From NCBI GenBank assembly GCA_963820495.1, contig CAWGAF010000001.1, forward strand, positions 248,001 through 312,000: a stretch of DNA of 64,000 nucleotides. The letters run 5' to 3'. Positions 42,783 to 50,664 of the stretch are shown here, piece by piece. Source of the DNA: JBBIPA01 sp963820495. GTDB taxonomy: Bacteria > Chloroflexota > Dehalococcoidia > GIF9 > UBA5629. The notes below the pieces were generated by a model. It was not told the origin of the DNA, did no database searches, and worked only from the letters and a program-made list of their open reading frames with translations. Made by a program: the position numbers and the translations under genes. Positions within the stretch are counted from its first letter, which is position 1; each line of letters opens with the position of its first letter.

Positions 42783-44003
42783 CTACTCACAATTGCAATG
42801 GTCATGAGTGATACCAGTCGCCTTACGGACAGTACTCGTTTCCTTACATAAAGCCACGATGGGTTGGTGCCCCGTGTGCTTCCATCCATCTTCTATTGCT
42901 GCTTTCAAGAATCTATAGATAGCCACTCGCTCGACAGCTGAGATATGGTAGTGACTTCCGTCCCTTGTCATAGTAGAAGTTTTCCATTCCATGGGAGGTA
43001 GTCCCCACCTTTCACTAAATGTGAGCAGAGACGGCCCCATCTCACGATAGGTTCCTAACGTGATCCTTGCCGGACGATGCCCTGTTCTTGCTGCAATATG
43101 GAAGAACTCAAGATAGTAGTCTTGCCAGTGATCAAGTGGAAAGATTGGGTCTATCCGCCATCGGACCTCAAAGCCCATCTCCTGACCCTCCAAAGAAGCA
43201 AGTAACCGTTTCTCGATAGACGGGGTGATACGTATTCCATCATTCCACTTTCCCTCCCATAGATCAGCAATGGGCTCCGGATTTAGACTGAATGATAGGA
43301 CTACGTTCTTGGAACGGTATCCTTTGAGATAATGAATATTGGTGCTCTTGGTAAGCAGGATCAGCTTACATCCTTTAGGATTTATTTCTGGGTCTCCAAC
43401 CAGTAACATTGTGTGCCGTGCATGCCCGGTGACTCCTTCATATAGAAGGGAGTCACTACAATCGATGCCTAGACCAATGTTCTTTCGAGATGGGTTCATT
43501 AAGAACCTGATAACAGCAACTACATAATCATCTAGGTTCTCATACAGCACATGTCGGGATGGGTCGCACTTGCAGCGGTGTGTTAGGATGAGAAAACAGG
43601 TCCTGCATCGCATGCTACAGGCTCCCTCACCAATGGCTATGTCAGCCCAATATGTTGAACAGTAACCCTGTTCTGCTGCTGTCACAGACCATGGTTTGAT
43701 AATGTTGTTTTGGCTTCTAACAGCTCTATAAACCTCGATGGGGCGAGCAAGCCCAACCACGCTAGGTTTAATGCATTCTAACCGCCATCTTCCGCTCTCA
43801 ACCTTTTCTCTAACCATGAAGTCGAAAGGCTTGCCATCATTCGTGTAGGCTGGCCTGGTGTGTATCAGATCTAAATCCTTATGATCTTCACAGAGGTAGG
43901 ATTCAACTTGTACATTTTCAAGAGCAGCAAGCAAGGCTGTCAGATTACGGGTGTGCTTGCCCATCAGATTTCTCAAAGTTTTTTCAATCTTGTTCATCTC
44001 CAT
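42783..44003 (-). CDS. SPL-like radical SAM protein
   Basis: A 406-residue protein with the radical SAM motif C129-x3-C133-x2-C136 (GACSMRCRTCF), the SPL-like barrel segments IGLGIDCSDSLLYEGVTGHAR, KLILLTKSTNIHYL and FSLNPEPIADLW. The C-terminus ends with clustered cysteines (HDHCNC) that may bind a second cluster. Spore photoproduct lyase family members repair or modify DNA bases using 5'-deoxyadenosyl radicals. The target here is unknown, but DNA or nucleotide chemistry is plausible. It pairs with the DUF1848 gene. AAAGGAC precedes the ATG. Confidence 0.8.
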   Translation of the reverse strand: MEMNKIEKTLRNLMGKHTRNLTALLAALENVQVESYLCEDHKDLDLIHTRPAYTNDGKPFDFMVREKVESGRWRLECIKPSVVGLARPIEVYRAVRSQNNIIKPWSVTAAEQGYCSTYWADIAIGEGACSMRCRTCFLILTHRCKCDPSRHVLYENLDDYVVAVIRFLMNPSRKNIGLGIDCSDSLLYEGVTGHARHTMLLVGDPEINPKGCKLILLTKSTNIHYLKGYRSKNVVLSFSLNPEPIADLWEGKWNDGIRITPSIEKRLLASLEGQEMGFEVRWRIDPIFPLDHWQDYYLEFFHIAARTGHRPARITLGTYREMGPSLLTFSERWGLPPMEWKTSTMTRDGSHYHISAVERVAIYRFLKAAIEDGWKHTGHQPIVALCKETSTVRKATGITHDHCNCE

Positions 44004-44035
44004 TTATTTGTCCTTTCTACAATAGAATGACGTTG

Positions 44036-45091
44036 TTATTGCCGTCGAGCCGCGACTTCAATCAGCCTGCCACCAATCCTTTCTAGCTGCCTGGCGACTG
44101 GATAACTGGCGTCCCTAGCTGTCGCTGTCACTTCATTAAACAAGTCATAAGCATTGAATCCTGTAAGGACGGGCTTTTCTTTCTGGTCCGGTAGATTGAC
44201 TCTATTTCTAGCCCAGCGCTCCCGGACTTCTTTCACCAGCTTCTTTCTTTCCTCTTCATCTATTTTTATGACCGCGTTCGCATGTGATGGGCCGACTACC
44301 CGGGCAACAGCTCTCCATAATTCCACCATTTCTTCATCTGTCAGCTGTTCGCTGGGCAACAGGGAGTAAAGCTTAATGAGAGCATTGGCTTGAAAAGAAA
44401 GACTCAACAAACCGTTTTCAAACTCCGTCAGAGAGGTTTCGTATTTTACTCGCCGGTCATAATTCCACCTGATACTACCCCACTCATCCCTTACCAATGC
44501 CCCGTTAAGACACGCCAAACGATATGCTGAGTAAGAGCATTTCAGACCTGTACCCCCAGTTTCGCTGTTGACCAGGGTCAGAGCTAACTTTGTGATATCT
44601 CCTACCCTGGGTTCGATCACCGGCAGGCTTTGGTCCAAAAGAGTTAGCCACATGCCCCTATCACTAAGGCGGATCCTCCCGACCTCCCATCTACTGGCTT
44701 GCATTTGTAACATCAGCAAAACATCTTTGTTTTTAGCAGGGTGGTAACCATCTTTTACAATGTTCACCACATGGCCGTCTCTCAGAAAAATAATTACAGC
44801 TCGAGCCTCTAATTGTTTGAGCCTCTCGATGTTGTCAGCTAGAAGGTCTCGGGGTATTCTCAAACCAAAACTTTCTGGAATTTTCACTATTTTGAGGAGA
44901 TTGCTGAAAGCCCAGGCCGTGACCGGATACCACTGACCGTTCCAAGAAATTCTGTAGTCTTCGTCAACCTTTACAGTGCTTAGCGCTATAGTCTGCGTAC
45001 TGATGCCAAATTCGGATTGTGCCAAGTGTATAGCCTCTTCTATACTGGCAGCCGGAGATTCTTTTTCTTCCATAAAAATTTGTTCAAACAT
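44036..45091 (-). CDS. DUF932-like plasmid/phage protein
   Basis: A 351-residue protein and first gene of the long operon, with AAGGAGG before the ATG. Features recall DUF932 (plasmid/phage-like) proteins: ISWNGQWYPVTAWAFSNLLK at 50-70, YSAYRLACLNGALVRDEWG near 195 resembling the CxNG segment, and a closing FNAYDLFNEVTATARDASYP helix. DUF932 proteins are common on plasmids and phages; function is uncertain, possibly DNA-related. The assignment is by pattern and moderately firm. Confidence 0.6.
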   Translation of the reverse strand: MFEQIFMEEKESPAASIEEAIHLAQSEFGISTQTIALSTVKVDEDYRISWNGQWYPVTAWAFSNLLKIVKIPESFGLRIPRDLLADNIERLKQLEARAVIIFLRDGHVVNIVKDGYHPAKNKDVLLMLQMQASRWEVGRIRLSDRGMWLTLLDQSLPVIEPRVGDITKLALTLVNSETGGTGLKCSYSAYRLACLNGALVRDEWGSIRWNYDRRVKYETSLTEFENGLLSLSFQANALIKLYSLLPSEQLTDEEMVELWRAVARVVGPSHANAVIKIDEEERKKLVKEVRERWARNRVNLPDQKEKPVLTGFNAYDLFNEVTATARDASYPVARQLERIGGRLIEVAARRQ

Positions 45092-45151
45092 AATTTGCCT
45101 CCTTTTTATTCTTATATTATGGTTTCGATTTGAGATTGAGATGTTGTAGTT

Positions 45152-45180
45152 ATTATAACAACGACTTCTAATAATGTCAA
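45152..45180 (-). promoter_or_regulatory. Perfect consensus sigma70 promoter of the long leftward operon
   Basis: Read leftward, TTGACA (45180-45175), exactly 17 bases, then TATAAT (45157-45152). The start codon of the DUF932-like gene is 61 bases beyond the -10. This is a fully consensus bacterial housekeeping promoter and implies strong, constitutive or repressor-controlled expression of the operon that includes the conjugation genes. Confidence 0.85.
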
Positions 45181-45303
45181 GTTAGCCCTAAAATACTAGA
45201 TAAGTCAAAAGGTAAATGAAAAAAACGAGGTTTTTGAAATAAATAAATGGAATTACATAACCTCGCGTCAAGTAGATAATCCTGAAAAAACTAAATACAA
45301 GGA

Positions 45304-45768
45304 TTATTTATTTTTACTATCGATTGATCGAAGTAGGGTTTCCAATATCGTCTTATATTGCATGTGTATACCGGTCTTTTGGTAAATTTCCTCAAATAGA
45401 GAATTAGCTAACAGCGGCAGATCGGCAGGTTCCGATATTCGACTTGATGCTTTATGAAGGTATCTGTAAGCTTGCTTGTAGGACCGTTGATATGCTCTAA
45501 TTTTCTCGGCGATCTCCGGTTTGCTCCGGTAAGTAGTTCTGTAAATTTGATTAAGTGCTTTTCGTCTAGGATCACTTCGACGACTACTTTCATAAGCTCT
45601 TCGTCTTGATAATGATTCGGGTGATAAGTGCAGATATACTGTTAACGGATGTACATTATAGAGGGATGAGATAAGAAGATGTGCCTTATATCTGGGCATA
45701 CCTTGCTGGACGTAATTATGTTCTAATTTCTGCCATTCTTCAATCGGAAAATATTTGGATGCTGGCAT
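45304..45768 (-). CDS. Hypothetical basic helical protein, divergent from GntR gene
   Basis: A 154-residue, basic, helix-rich protein not recognised. RRRAYESSRRSDPRRKALNQ and the following YRTTYRSKPEIAEKIRAYQR are arginine-rich amphipathic segments that could bind nucleic acid. It is transcribed away from the GntR-like gene; a leftward promoter (TTGTCA with TATACA at 18 bases) overlaps the GntR promoter, so the regulator may control both. Confidence 0.55.
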   Translation of the reverse strand: MPASKYFPIEEWQKLEHNYVQQGMPRYKAHLLISSLYNVHPLTVYLHLSPESLSRRRAYESSRRSDPRRKALNQIYRTTYRSKPEIAEKIRAYQRSYKQAYRYLHKASSRISEPADLPLLANSLFEEIYQKTGIHMQYKTILETLLRSIDSKNK

Positions 45769-45833
45769 AAAATATTCATAGTATCTATCTATTTAAAACT
45801 GTGCGATGTGTGTATAATGTTTTACGCGGTCTC

Positions 45834-45876
45834 TTGACAATTGATTGAGTAGTAATTATCTTAATAATGTTAAGAT
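45834..45876 (+). promoter_or_regulatory. GntR-gene promoter with palindromic operator
   Basis: TTGACA at 45834-45839, 17 bases, then TATCTT at 45857-45862. Overlapping the -10 is a perfect inverted repeat, ATCTTAA (45858-45864), TAATG, TTAAGAT (45870-45876). This is the size and position expected for an autoregulatory site of the GntR-type protein that starts at 45883 or 45907. Repression would follow from blocking the -10. Confidence 0.65.
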
Positions 45877-45882
45877 GTCATA

Positions 45883-46380
45883 ATGAAAAAAATGGCGGAG
45901 CGAGTCATGTCTTTTAGCTTAAATAGAAATCGTCCCGAGCCACTCCATTACCAAGTAGCAGAAAAGCTGCGGTCTGATATCCTCTCAGGAAAACTTTCAT
46001 TCGGCCAGAAACTACCGTCTGAGGAAAAGCTTATGGAGACTCTCCATGTCAGTAGACCAACTATTCGTCAAGCGATAACGACGCTCAGGTTGGAAGGTCT
46101 TGTTAAGGTGGAGCGCGGAGTGGGTACGTTTGTAACCTATCGATCTAAAGGAGCTAAAGAGATTCTAACTAAGGAGAAAAAAGTACGAACGCTTCACCAT
46201 GAAGTGCCTAAGATAAAAAGAACCGCTTATGAAGTGGATGTTGAAGCATTAATAAATGAATTATATGAAGCTTTAATTAGCTTAGAGCCAGGTTCACAGG
46301 ATTGCCAATTGTTTGTCCGACTACTAAAATGCATTAAAGATCACATTGTTCAAAATTATATAGGAGCCAAGAATGAATAA
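45883..46380 (+). CDS. GntR-family winged-helix regulator with reduced effector domain
   Basis: A 165-residue regulator; the ATG at 45907 (MSFSLNRN) has GGAG upstream and is an alternative start. The GntR domain is complete: PLHYQVAEKLRSDILSGKL, GQKLPSEEKLMETLHVSRPT, TIRQAITTLRLEGLVKVERG and a GVGTFV wing. Instead of the ~150-residue UTRA or FCD effector domain it has only an ~80-residue helical tail. Its stop overlaps the start of the next gene, so it controls or is made with that protein. Confidence 0.85.
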   Translation: MKKMAERVMSFSLNRNRPEPLHYQVAEKLRSDILSGKLSFGQKLPSEEKLMETLHVSRPTIRQAITTLRLEGLVKVERGVGTFVTYRSKGAKEILTKEKKVRTLHHEVPKIKRTAYEVDVEALINELYEALISLEPGSQDCQLFVRLLKCIKDHIVQNYIGAKNE

Positions 46381-47923
46381 ACTGAAGACGCTGCATTATC
46401 AATGCCCTTCAGTAGTAATACAGGATCCAAAATACAATGGGTCAAACCTACCTAAAGAAGATAAAACAACAGTTTGTTTAGCTTCTACTGATCCGGTTTC
46501 TCTTTCGAATTGGTATCTCTTTACTCCCAATTCTATTTGGGCGCTAAAAAAAAGAGATATTGCAGAGTTAACTATCGAGTCGATATATCACGATTGTATT
46601 TCACATCTCAAATTTGCTTTTGATAGTTGTCACCATATAGGACTAAGGGTTGCATTTTTTGAAGACAGTCAAAGTGAATATGACGCCGAATTCGATGCGT
46701 TTAGTCCAATTGCTGAAGCAGTGGCTAATGCTAGTTTATTTGTTGCGAGGCCGTCGAATTGGGCGGTGACTGGTAACCTTAAAATGATAAGAGGCGAATA
46801 TACTCCAGACCAGAACGTAATTATCAATATGTTATGCAGAACTTACCTTAGCATGATGCAACTTTATTATGACCTCAAAAAAACGAAAAAATCGTTGGAG
46901 CGCGAGATATACAAGTTAGCTTGGATATATACGTTGCAACTTGGGACGCGAGTACCAGGTGGTAACTTTTTCGTTTCTGATAATCCTATTGATAGGATAG
47001 CATCTTTAGTAGCACTTGCGTGTAGAATGCCAGTGATTGGTTACAAGGAGCTCAGTCTTGATGAACTACTTTTAAAACTCATTACAGAGACTAGCAAAAG
47101 AACTTCACGATCGCTCGCGTGGCTACTCGATTTGCATAATAACGTTGCTAAATATCGAAACGAGAAATTATTGGCATTTGCGTCTATGGTTATCGCTGAA
47201 TTAATTGCCGACAAAGGTCATGTACTCGAAAATCAAAGGAATCAAGCCGCTTTGAATTTCTTAACTCATTTAATTTTTCGACAAAGCTTTAGAACTTATG
47301 CTGTATCTTTTTTTCAAACTCCTGATAGTCAGATTGATACAATGGTTATCGGACGTAGTGCGCTTAACACAAAAGCTGCAATGTCTAACGCAAAAGCCCT
47401 ATCATCACGTCCACCTATTTCGTTAGCTGCATCTAAGAGCGATCTAAATATGAGGGATATTGCTAGCCGTGCATATTTTCTTTATAGCGAGTTCATAAAT
47501 CAAGGAATGAATTTTGATGACGCAATAATAGATTCAGTTATTTCTGTCTTAGTAGAAATTAGCCATTGGTATGAACGGTGGCTTCGAGAAGGCTCCTCAA
47601 CTAGAAAGCCATCACTGTTGTTCGATGCATTGTCTCAGCATGAGGGTAAAAAAAATATTTATGTGACCTTGTCCGATTCCAAAGTACAATATAAACTTCG
47701 TGAGCGTTTTCAGCAGTGGAAATTGAATGAAGAGCTGGGCTTGTATATAGTTAATGAAGCGAAGGAAACAGCCGATAGGATCGGTATTTTATTAAAGGAC
47801 TCGACTGCTCGCTATCGACGGATGATCTGTAACGCATGGGTTTTCAAGCCAGAGTTATTTAAGTCTAAGACACAAGAATCGGTTTTTAATATTGTAAAAA
47901 CTATACATTTAAACGGGATTTAA
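46373..47923 (+). CDS. Large hypothetical protein co-transcribed with GntR regulator
   Basis: A 516-residue, mostly helical protein that I do not recognise. It starts inside the GntR gene (ATG at 46373, overlap eight bases). It has no Walker motif, zinc motif, signal peptide or membrane helix. Visible points are the WAVTGNLKMIRGEYTPDQNV segment near 140, SLAWLLDLHNNVAKYRNEKL near 243, and a C-terminal half rich in charged helices. A regulator-plus-large-protein pair of this sort, with an operator, could be a control or defence unit, but nothing in the sequence shows that. Confidence 0.6.
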   Translation: MNKLKTLHYQCPSVVIQDPKYNGSNLPKEDKTTVCLASTDPVSLSNWYLFTPNSIWALKKRDIAELTIESIYHDCISHLKFAFDSCHHIGLRVAFFEDSQSEYDAEFDAFSPIAEAVANASLFVARPSNWAVTGNLKMIRGEYTPDQNVIINMLCRTYLSMMQLYYDLKKTKKSLEREIYKLAWIYTLQLGTRVPGGNFFVSDNPIDRIASLVALACRMPVIGYKELSLDELLLKLITETSKRTSRSLAWLLDLHNNVAKYRNEKLLAFASMVIAELIADKGHVLENQRNQAALNFLTHLIFRQSFRTYAVSFFQTPDSQIDTMVIGRSALNTKAAMSNAKALSSRPPISLAASKSDLNMRDIASRAYFLYSEFINQGMNFDDAIIDSVISVLVEISHWYERWLREGSSTRKPSLLFDALSQHEGKKNIYVTLSDSKVQYKLRERFQQWKLNEELGLYIVNEAKETADRIGILLKDSTARYRRMICNAWVFKPELFKSKTQESVFNIVKTIHLNGI

Positions 47924-47955
47924 TTTAATGCCTTCAAATGTACAATGGATTATCT

Positions 47956-49956
47956 TTATTTGACGTTTGTGATTAAATTTAGAATTGATAATTTGCCATC
48001 TTCTATGTCCTTATGAAAATTATCTTTAATCATATTAAATAGATTTATATTTAAAACCAAACAAATTACCGGCCTATACCCTGCTTCTAAATCCTTTCTA
48101 ACGTTTTCCATTGCATCAGATTTTCCAGTTTCTATCTCTATTGCAATACGTTCTTTATCTTTGGTAGCAACCACATCAATGTAATGACTATCAATTCGGC
48201 TTTCAAATTCTATGTTATAGCCTTTAGCTTTCAGTGATTCTGCAATTTTATATTTCCAGTACTCATGCTCAGGTCCTCCTCTACTCTCAGGAATATTGAT
48301 TCTCTGCTTCTTTAAGATTTGACGTCCTTTCTTACTCAACTGTAGAAATCTCACCCTGCCATTCGGAATACTTATCAAAGAGCTTAGAACAACATCAGAT
48401 GACAAAAGAGAATCTAGAATTTTATATCCTTTATATGCAGTTACATTCATTCTCTTAAACCTATCAGCAATTCCACTAGTAGGAAACTTTACTATATCCT
48501 CAAGCAATTCCCCCTCTTTTTCACCTAACTTAATATTACTCTTCATATTATCTCCAGGCTGAATATCCTGAATAACTTCCATTTCCCCCAAATCAGCTGG
48601 AATCACCTCGCTATTATCCAAATAACTCCTGAATTCCTTTCTTATATGCTCATCTCTTACCGAACCTTTATTCACCTCGACAAAGGGGAATTTAACTAGA
48701 AATGGCTTGTAATGTCTACTTTGTAGCTTTACTATCCCGTAACCTATTGGTAATTTGCCCAGATACTCCTTCTGTTCGTCAGTTAAGAGCATAGCTTCTC
48801 CGATAGTATTGATATCCCTACCATGTTTTAAATTCATTGCTATAGTACTATAAGTGTTCCCTATTGATGGTATTGAGATAAGCGAAGGATGCTGGTCTAT
48901 GAGGATTATAGCTTCCCCTAGCTCTCTTATCTCTCTCAAAATAATGTCCATAACTGTCTCTTTGCTTTCTTTTCTCCTCAGTAATATGTGGTGAGCTTCC
49001 TCGATTATTATGGCATGCTTGAATGTCTCCCTTTCTTGTTCCTGGAGCCGATAATGGTGAATCCATAACATGAGCGACTCAATAAGGAATGTTTTATCTG
49101 AGTTGGTCAATGCATCAAGTTCGAGGATAACATTGTGTTGAAGCAGTTCTTCCAGGGCAACCCCTTTTGGCGTATTCAGTACTTTACCTATGTCTCCATA
49201 GCAGAGTGTTGATATGGCCCTCGACGTAGAATCCATCCATTGGGCTTCCCTCCTTTTTGCTTTGTAATTCTCCAGCCATTGTTGAACTGTTGCCAAAGTC
49301 GGATAGGTATTAGAACCTCTATAAACGCCAAATTCCTGGTAGACTGAATCGATAGCTTTTTGTAGCAGATAGGCAACACCTTCACCAAGCCAGTAGACAT
49401 GGCACATAATTTCAATCAGCTTCTTAAGCCAGATAGTTGGTGTCGTACCTGCAGGTGGTATCAATGGATTAAACCTGAACGGAGCTATATCTCTGCCTAC
49501 GGTGAACAACATTATCCTGCCAGTACCCAGGAGCTCAATAACATCCCTGTAATTTCGCTTCCAGTCAAAAATAAGGAAAGGTTTTTGTTTCTCCACTAGA
49601 TTTCTGAGAACATTGAATCCCACATTTGTTTTGCCGCTTCCGGTTCTGCCAAATATAGCCATATGTTGTATCCATTCATTCTCACGCAGACCAAACTCAC
49701 AAAGTGGAGTATGGCCGTAATAAACTGTTCCCAGGAGATATTCGCCGAAAGCTACTTGAGGATCAGGCGGAACGAGCACGATCTGCCTTTTTTCAAAACT
49801 GTGATTTAGATATTTAGCAGCCAGAACTTTCAACAAACCCTCTATCTCTTGCTTACTATCAGGATTAAGTACATACTCAAGCCAAAGAGCTTTTATCTTT
49901 TCACCCAGGATTGGCTCAAGCTTCTGAAATAGTTCATCAACTTCCACACCACTCAC
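47956..49956 (-). CDS. HerA-like ATPase with C-terminal PD-(D/E)xK-like nuclease domain (HerA-2)
   Basis: A 666-residue paralogue of 34856-36919. Walker A GRTGSGKT lies at 103-110, Walker B AIIIEEAHHILL near 315-325, and GYGIVKLQSRHYKPFLVKFP ends the ATPase. A winged-helix-like part follows, then HYIDVVATKDKERIAIEIE, with Asp594, Glu607 and Glu609 in the D...E-x-E spacing of PD-(D/E)xK nucleases. The GTG start overlaps the preceding stop as GTGA. This composition (HerA plus nuclease) recalls HerA-NurA DNA-end processing and HerA-based DNA translocation in archaea. Confidence 0.85.
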   Translation of the reverse strand: MSGVEVDELFQKLEPILGEKIKALWLEYVLNPDSKQEIEGLLKVLAAKYLNHSFEKRQIVLVPPDPQVAFGEYLLGTVYYGHTPLCEFGLRENEWIQHMAIFGRTGSGKTNVGFNVLRNLVEKQKPFLIFDWKRNYRDVIELLGTGRIMLFTVGRDIAPFRFNPLIPPAGTTPTIWLKKLIEIMCHVYWLGEGVAYLLQKAIDSVYQEFGVYRGSNTYPTLATVQQWLENYKAKRREAQWMDSTSRAISTLCYGDIGKVLNTPKGVALEELLQHNVILELDALTNSDKTFLIESLMLWIHHYRLQEQERETFKHAIIIEEAHHILLRRKESKETVMDIILREIRELGEAIILIDQHPSLISIPSIGNTYSTIAMNLKHGRDINTIGEAMLLTDEQKEYLGKLPIGYGIVKLQSRHYKPFLVKFPFVEVNKGSVRDEHIRKEFRSYLDNSEVIPADLGEMEVIQDIQPGDNMKSNIKLGEKEGELLEDIVKFPTSGIADRFKRMNVTAYKGYKILDSLLSSDVVLSSLISIPNGRVRFLQLSKKGRQILKKQRINIPESRGGPEHEYWKYKIAESLKAKGYNIEFESRIDSHYIDVVATKDKERIAIEIETGKSDAMENVRKDLEAGYRPVICLVLNINLFNMIKDNFHKDIEDGKLSILNLITNVK

Positions 49957-50429
49957 CTCAGCAGACGCTGTCTTTTAACCAATTCTTCGTAGTCACGTAG
50001 TAATTCTCGTCTACCTTCTTTTAGACTTGCCGATTCCCTCCAGACTCTTAATTTCTCCATTCTTTTTTCCTTCAGGAGGTCTCCAACTTTCCTCTCCCAT
50101 AGGTTTCTCTCCATATCAACACCAACCCGATATCCTATAGCCCAATGCTTCAACTGGTCGAGGAAGAGCAAAGCAGATAGAACCTGATGATCAATCTCTG
50201 TAGTGAGTTCTCCATGGATCGATTGTCTTATCTCAAGCTCAATGTCTATTTCTTGAATCTGCCCTCTTATGGAGGCCAGTTTGTTTTGGAAGAATTCCGA
50301 ATATAGGTCACCAGTATCTGTATATGATGAAAATGGTTTAAATAGCTCTTCGTTTAAATGTTTTTCTTTTGCTCGTTCGTGGTAGGTGGTGTCTGTTTGT
50401 TTTATTATTTTTTCCGACTTTATCACCAT
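49953..50429 (-). CDS. Coiled-coil protein coupled to HerA-2
   Basis: A 158-residue protein from the ATG at 50429 (MVIKSEKII); an ATG at 50516 would add 29 residues within the zinc-ribbon gene. It is a charged helical protein with long heptad-like stretches (FFQNKLASIRGQIQEIDIEL, LKEKRMEKLRVWRESASLKE). It has no known domain. Its stop and the HerA-2 start share four bases, so it is probably an accessory subunit of that ATPase. Confidence 0.65.
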   Translation of the reverse strand: MVIKSEKIIKQTDTTYHERAKEKHLNEELFKPFSSYTDTGDLYSEFFQNKLASIRGQIQEIDIELEIRQSIHGELTTEIDHQVLSALLFLDQLKHWAIGYRVGVDMERNLWERKVGDLLKEKRMEKLRVWRESASLKEGRRELLRDYEELVKRQRLLR

Positions 50430-50559
50430 TATGGTTCCATAGATCAATGGCTGAGCCGCACCTTTTACATAGGGCAAAGCCATTCTTCCAGACGAAACTC
50501 CAGGCGTCTGTGCCATTATCTCCTCTGTACTCTTTACACCTAGGACAATATCCTCTCAT
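50338..50559 (-). CDS. Small zinc-ribbon protein
   Basis: A 73-residue protein. The ATG at 50559 starts right at the zinc ribbon (RGYCPRCKEYRGDN with KNGFALCKRCGSA); a TTG at 50631 would add a hydrophobic helix, but a TATA-like box ends nearby, making the later start more likely. The tail is basic. Its 3' part overlaps the next gene by 92 bases in another frame, which is unusual; one of the two starts may be wrong. Confidence 0.5.
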   Translation of the reverse strand: MRGYCPRCKEYRGDNGTDAWSFVWKNGFALCKRCGSAIDLWNHNGDKVGKNNKTNRHHLPRTSKRKTFKRRAI

Positions 50560-50634
50560 TTGTAACCACAGGATTATAGGGAAGGTAAGAAATATAGTTA
50601 AGGGGTATATAAATTTCCTTTTGTGACACAAAGC

Positions 50635-50642
50635 TTTAAATA
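50635..50642 (+). promoter_or_regulatory. TATA-like box upstream of Orc1/Cdc6-like gene
   Basis: TTTAAATA centred 26-27 bases before the ATG at 50665, with no ribosome site between. This is the geometry of an archaeal leaderless promoter. A near-palindromic CTTTAAATAG may also serve the divergent zinc-ribbon/HerA-2 genes. Confidence 0.55.
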
Positions 50643-50664
50643 GTTATTGTTCTATTTACTACTC

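Noticed and set aside
50338..50631. Zinc-ribbon gene starting at TTG 50631 with a membrane helix
   Set aside because: The start lies within a few bases of the TATA-like box and lacks a ribosome site; the ATG at 50559 was preferred.
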